Part shown: positions 5,765 through 8,976 of the stretch, piece by piece | How positions within the stretch are numbered: position 1 is the stretch's first letter | Layout: each line of letters opens with the position of its first letter | DNA from: Fimbriimonadales bacterium | GTDB lineage: Bacteria > Armatimonadota > Fimbriimonadia > Fimbriimonadales > GBS-DC | Assembly (NCBI GenBank): GCA_026416065.1 | Contig: JAOAFW010000397.1 | Span: 1 to 8,976 of the forward strand | Length of the DNA stretch: 8,976 nt | Reading direction: 5' to 3' | Notes under the pieces: generated by a model | Told to the model about the DNA's origin: nothing | What the model saw: the letters and a program-made list of their open reading frames with translations, nothing else | Databases searched by the model: none | Position numbers and translations under genes: made by a program

Positions 5765-6967
5765 ATGAAGATTCTGGTAGCAGATAAGTTTGAGCAGAGC
5801 GGCTTAACCGGGCTGAAATCGCTTGGCTGTGAGGTGATTTACGACCCCAGCCTGAAGGAAGACGCGCTGGTGGAAGCCATCCGCGTGCACAATCCCGAGG
5901 TGCTGGTGGTGCGTTCCACGAAGGTCACTGCGCCGATGCTGGAAGCGGGCGCGCTGAGCCTCGTGATTCGTGCAGGCGCAGGCGTGAACACTATCGATGT
6001 AGAGACAGCATCGAGGCGCGGTATTTATGTGGCGAACTGCCCTGGCAAGAACGCCATCGCCGTCGCCGAACTGGCGTTCGGACTGATTTTGTCACTCGAC
6101 CGGCGCATTCCGGATAATGTAGCGCAACTCAGGGCAGGCAAATGGAACAAGAAGGAGTTCAGCGATGCGCGTGGTGTGTATGGATGCACGCTGGGACTAA
6201 TTGGGGTGGGCAACATCGGACGCGAGATGATTACGCGCGCCAAGGCGTTTGGACTGCGTGTGATCGCATGGAGCCGCTCGCTCACCCCTGAACACGCTGC
6301 GCAACTCGGTGTTAGCTATCGCGCGACCCCCCTCGACGTTGCCAGCGAAGCCGACATCGTGAGCGTGCATGTCGCCCTGACGCCTGAAACGAAACATCTG
6401 TGTAATCGCGCCTTTTTTGAAGCGATGCGCCCCGGCGCGTATTTTATCAACACTGCGCGTTCCGAAGTGGTGGACGAAGACGCGCTTGCATGGGCTGTTC
6501 GCGAAAAAGGCATTCGTGCTGGTCTCGATGTGTTCGAAGGTGAGCCCAGCGCAGGAGAGGGGGAGTTCAACAACCCGCTCGTGAACTTGACAGGGGTGTA
6601 TGGTACGCATCATATCGGCGCATCTACCCAGCAGGCGCAGGAAGCCATCGCGGCAGAGGTGGTGCATATCGTACAGACCTACATGCAGACTGGGCGCGTG
6701 CCTAATGTGGTGAACCTCGCCGTCCACTCGCCTGCCCAATACCTGCTGGTGGTGCGCCATCTGGATCGCGTGGGCGTGCTGGCGCATGTGTTCAACTGCC
6801 TGCGTGAGGCGCATATCAATGCGCAGGAGACGGAAAATATCATCTTCGCGGGCGCGGAAGCGGCCGTCGCACGGATTCAGTTAGACAGCGCACCGCCCGA
6901 AGCCACCTTACAGGCGATTCGCCAGCACGAGTATATTTTCGCGGCGACGCTGGTAGCGCTCCGCTAA
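5765..6967 (+). CDS. serA: D-3-phosphoglycerate dehydrogenase SerA (ACT-domain type)
   Basis: SerA oxidises 3-phosphoglycerate to 3-phosphohydroxypyruvate with NAD+, the first step of serine synthesis, in the cytoplasm. The 400 residues are close to the E. coli-type length. Visible features are the substrate-site RAGAGVNTID (69-78), the Rossmann motif GVGNIG (147-152), and the catalytic triad Arg232 (NTARSEVVDE), Glu260 (DVFEGEP) and His283 (THHIGAST, where most relatives have TPHIGAST). Residues about 325-400 form an ACT domain (LLVVRHLDRVGVLAHVF), known in this family for serine feedback. The extra ASB domain of longer SerA proteins is absent. The start has a GGAGG site 6 bases upstream and a consensus promoter. 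It diverges from panD and stands alone on its strand, with no serC or serB beside it. A related 2-hydroxyacid dehydrogenase role is possible but less likely. Confidence 0.93.
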   Translation: MKILVADKFEQSGLTGLKSLGCEVIYDPSLKEDALVEAIRVHNPEVLVVRSTKVTAPMLEAGALSLVIRAGAGVNTIDVETASRRGIYVANCPGKNAIAVAELAFGLILSLDRRIPDNVAQLRAGKWNKKEFSDARGVYGCTLGLIGVGNIGREMITRAKAFGLRVIAWSRSLTPEHAAQLGVSYRATPLDVASEADIVSVHVALTPETKHLCNRAFFEAMRPGAYFINTARSEVVDEDALAWAVREKGIRAGLDVFEGEPSAGEGEFNNPLVNLTGVYGTHHIGASTQQAQEAIAAEVVHIVQTYMQTGRVPNVVNLAVHSPAQYLLVVRHLDRVGVLAHVFNCLREAHINAQETENIIFAGAEAAVARIQLDSAPPEATLQAIRQHEYIFAATLVALR

Positions 6968-6993
6968 GAGATCTGCCTTCCGCGCATAGGCGA

Positions 6994-7009
6994 GGGATAC
7001 CCGTTTTTT
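6994..7009 (+). terminator. Weak terminator-like site after serA
   Basis: GGG-ATA-CCC (6994-7002) is followed by a run of six T (7004-7009), 27 bases after the serA stop. The stem is only three pairs, so this is a weak candidate. A wider pairing TACCC/GGGTA across the T run also exists. Nothing else is visible in the 67-bp convergent gap 6968-7034. Confidence 0.22.
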
Positions 7010-7034
7010 GGCAAGGGTACTTAGAGAAACTTAC

Positions 7035-8976
7035 CTACCGTTCGCCTGTAATTTCCACCATCGCCGCCGTCGGGTTAGCGATTCGCACTATCACCCCCAG
7101 TTCGTGCTGCGCCCAGCCTGATTGGGGCGACGCAAGCTGCCAGATGAGCGCGTTGATGTCATCCACCTTGGGCAGTTCCACCCCATTCAGGCGCACCGCA
7201 GCCGGCGAGCGCACACCCGCAATCAACACATAGAGCGCGGGCAGGTCACTCGCGGGGGCAGCGAGTTCGATACGCAGCCGATCTGCCTGAAGTGATGTGG
7301 ACTGTAGACCGGGCGCAGTAATCGCCAGCAGCCGCCCCCCCTCACGCACCACCTGGGTCTGCGGCTCGATGGAGAAACCCAGCCGCTGCGCGATGCACGG
7401 CGCAATCAGGCGCGGGTTCAAATCCCATGTGTATTCCTCCGTGTTGAGCGGGATGTTGAAAGCGTCGGGGTAAAACCCCTCGCGACTCGCACGACGGTCG
7501 GAGACCCACTCCTGCTGCTGCACGGCGCAGAGCGTAATCGTGTCGGCGAGCCGTTTCCAGTCCCGTTCGGGAACCAGTGGCGCGAGCCGATAGAGCGTGT
7601 TCGCATAGACCAGCCCGTTCCACTGCACGGCGACGCCGAACCAGGGCTGCTGGCTCAGCCAAGTGACGCCGAACACGGGGATGCTCGCGCCGCGCATAAT
7701 CGGCTTATCGGGGGTATGCCAGAGGTAGATAAAGGGGGTTCCACGTAGCGCCCACAACTCCGCCTGACGGAGCATCTCCGCCTCGCCTGTAAGCGCGTGC
7801 GCGTGCAGATAGGTCATCACCCCATACGCCGCTGCGAGCAGGTCGGGCACATGCAGGGGCAGTTCCCAGGTCTGTGCGCCTTCGGGGCGTCGCTGCTTTG
7901 CCAGATAGCGCAGGCTGCGCGTCAGGCTCTCGCGGGCTTCGGGCTGCAGGCTCATACGCGCCCAGCGTCCCACCCGCGCGGCGAACTGCCCGCTCCAGCC
8001 GCTGCTGCTGTCGCCCGGCTTACCGAACACGATATGGCGCGGCGTATCAGGCTGCCACGCCCAGCTCCCGTCCTCGCGCTGCTTCTGGATAACCGACTCC
8101 ACATGCTTTTGCTCGGTCTCCAGCGCGCTGGGCAGCCCGCCCACATAAAACGCCATCTCCAGCCCCTGTTGCCCCCTCGGTCGGGCGTCGATGGCGGCGC
8201 GCACTTGCTCAATCGCCTGACGCCGCCGCAGGTCTTCGGGGAACAGCCGATGTCCCAACGCCCACAGCCCCAGCGCAACCTCGGGGTCATAGTAAATCGG
8301 TCCCGTGTTCGTGTGTCGCCACGCCTTTTGCGAAGCAACGTAGCTATTGAGCAAGCCCTGCACGGTGAGCTGGAGCGCGGCGAAGTCGTTGCGCTGGGGC
8401 GCGGGCGGCGAGGGCATCCCCACCCGCGCCAGATGCGACTCCATCGCCTGAATCACCTCGCTGGCGTCGGTACGCACCTGCAGCGTCGCTTGAAGCAGCG
8501 CGGTCTCGCCCTTGAGCAGGCGGAACGGCTCCCGCGCCTGCTGCGAATTCTCATCCGCCCAGCGGGGGATGCTCGGAACCCACAGCGCAAAGCGGTGGTT
8601 CGCGCCCGCCTCCAGAAAATTCGGCGAAGCGAACAGCGCGTTCGGCGCACGCAGCACGCCTGACCAGCCCTGCGTCGGGTCCCACTCCATGCTCACCAGA
8701 TAGGTGCGCCAGCGCACTGCCATCAGCGGCGCGGTGATTTTGTAGGGATCGGGCGAATAGCGCAGGTCAAACGGCGGCGCGGCGAACGCTGAACCCGAAG
8801 AACGCTCCTCGCCCAGCAGATACTCCAAGCCGGGGAACAGCGCCTCGTCCTTCGCCTCGCCGAAGCTGCCGTCGCCCACGCGCCAGTCGGGGAAGCGGAA
8901 CCGATACAGGTGCGAGTCCACCTCCGCGACCAGTCGCCCGGTGCAGCGCAATCGGTCGCCTTCCAGTCGGTACTCC
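7035..8976 (-). CDS. Unrecognised large protein, C-terminal part: alpha-helical (alpha/alpha-toroid-like) domain plus beta domain (5' end outside window)
   Basis: The frame is open to the right edge. The TTG at 8951 is not a convincing start because in-frame codons before it (EYRLEGDR) continue the same beta-rich sequence, so this is the last 646 residues of a longer protein. I do not recognise a family. Numbering from 8951, residues 1-170 are beta-rich. Residues about 185-525 are helical, with tandem-helix features reminiscent of alpha/alpha-barrel enzymes of the glycosidase/terpene-cyclase fold type: EDGSWAWQPD at 293-302, SGWSGQFAARVGRWARM at 317-333, and an aromatic-rich segment about 408-455 (FIYLWHTPDK, QPWFGVAVQWNGLVYA). 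Residues about 530-638 form a C-terminal beta domain. There is no transmembrane segment or anchor at the C-terminus. Base composition looks richer in G+C than panD and the HAD gene, by eye. A role in polysaccharide processing is a guess from fold style and the window's other carbohydrate-like proteins. Confidence 0.75.
   Translation of the reverse strand, partial: EYRLEGDRLRCTGRLVAEVDSHLYRFRFPDWRVGDGSFGEAKDEALFPGLEYLLGEERSSGSAFAAPPFDLRYSPDPYKITAPLMAVRWRTYLVSMEWDPTQGWSGVLRAPNALFASPNFLEAGANHRFALWVPSIPRWADENSQQAREPFRLLKGETALLQATLQVRTDASEVIQAMESHLARVGMPSPPAPQRNDFAALQLTVQGLLNSYVASQKAWRHTNTGPIYYDPEVALGLWALGHRLFPEDLRRRQAIEQVRAAIDARPRGQQGLEMAFYVGGLPSALETEQKHVESVIQKQREDGSWAWQPDTPRHIVFGKPGDSSSGWSGQFAARVGRWARMSLQPEARESLTRSLRYLAKQRRPEGAQTWELPLHVPDLLAAAYGVMTYLHAHALTGEAEMLRQAELWALRGTPFIYLWHTPDKPIMRGASIPVFGVTWLSQQPWFGVAVQWNGLVYANTLYRLAPLVPERDWKRLADTITLCAVQQQEWVSDRRASREGFYPDAFNIPLNTEEYTWDLNPRLIAPCIAQRLGFSIEPQTQVVREGGRLLAITAPGLQSTSLQADRLRIELAAPASDLPALYVLIAGVRSPAAVRLNGVELPKVDDINALIWQLASPQSGWAQHELGVIVRIANPTAAMVEITGER

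Noticed and set aside
6197..6814. 205-residue minus-strand frame inside serA
   Set aside because: serA has full catalytic motifs, a promoter and a Shine-Dalgarno site; the antisense frame has none of these.
7797..8663. 288-residue open frame on the plus strand opposite the unrecognised large protein
   Set aside because: Its composition (Arg, Leu, Pro, His, Gln) is typical of antisense shadows in GC-rich genes, and the minus-strand frame is longer and continuous to the window edge.

Overview
The window reads as a slice of a moderately GC-rich bacterial chromosome. It carries biosynthetic housekeeping genes next to large carbohydrate-related proteins. The paired calcium-loop (dockerin-like) C-terminus on a beta-propeller protein, a GH42-like hydrolase with uncharacterised relatives, and a large alpha-helical-repeat protein ending in a beta domain together suggest Armatimonadota or a similar lineage (Planctomycetes-like groups also use such C-termini). 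This placement is a judgement from protein style, not from a database search. I see no tRNA, rRNA, CRISPR array, transposase or phage gene.

Layout. (1) 1-480, plus strand: the C-terminal part of a sialidase-like/BNR propeller protein ending in two EF-hand-type loops. (2) 5664 down to 527, minus strand: a compact four-gene cluster in transcription order panD (aspartate 1-decarboxylase), a HAD-family phosphatase, a 1096-residue GH42-like protein with arginine-rich tails, and hisF. The gaps are 15 bp, an 83-bp overlap, and 1 bp (TGA-G-ATG), so co-transcription and translational coupling are likely. (3) 5665-5764: a 100-bp divergent intergenic region with a good sigma-70-type promoter for serA and strong Shine-Dalgarno sites on both sides. 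(4) 5765-6967, plus strand: serA, a D-3-phosphoglycerate dehydrogenase with an ACT domain. (5) 6968-7034: a short convergent gap. (6) 7035-8976, minus strand: the C-terminal 646 residues of an unrecognised protein that continues past the right edge.

How the genes fit together. PanD makes beta-alanine for pantothenate/CoA, HisF closes the imidazole ring in histidine synthesis, and SerA starts serine synthesis, so the centre of the window is a biosynthetic cluster. The odd member is the large GH42-like protein between the HAD phosphatase and hisF. It has no signal peptide. Its catalytic-type core is preceded by a roughly 250-residue Pro/Ala/Glu-rich arm with seven basic blocks and followed by an acidic stretch and an Arg/Gly/Asn-rich tail. 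Tails like these are more usual on RNA- or DNA-associated proteins than on sugar hydrolases. This protein is the best candidate for undescribed biology in the window.
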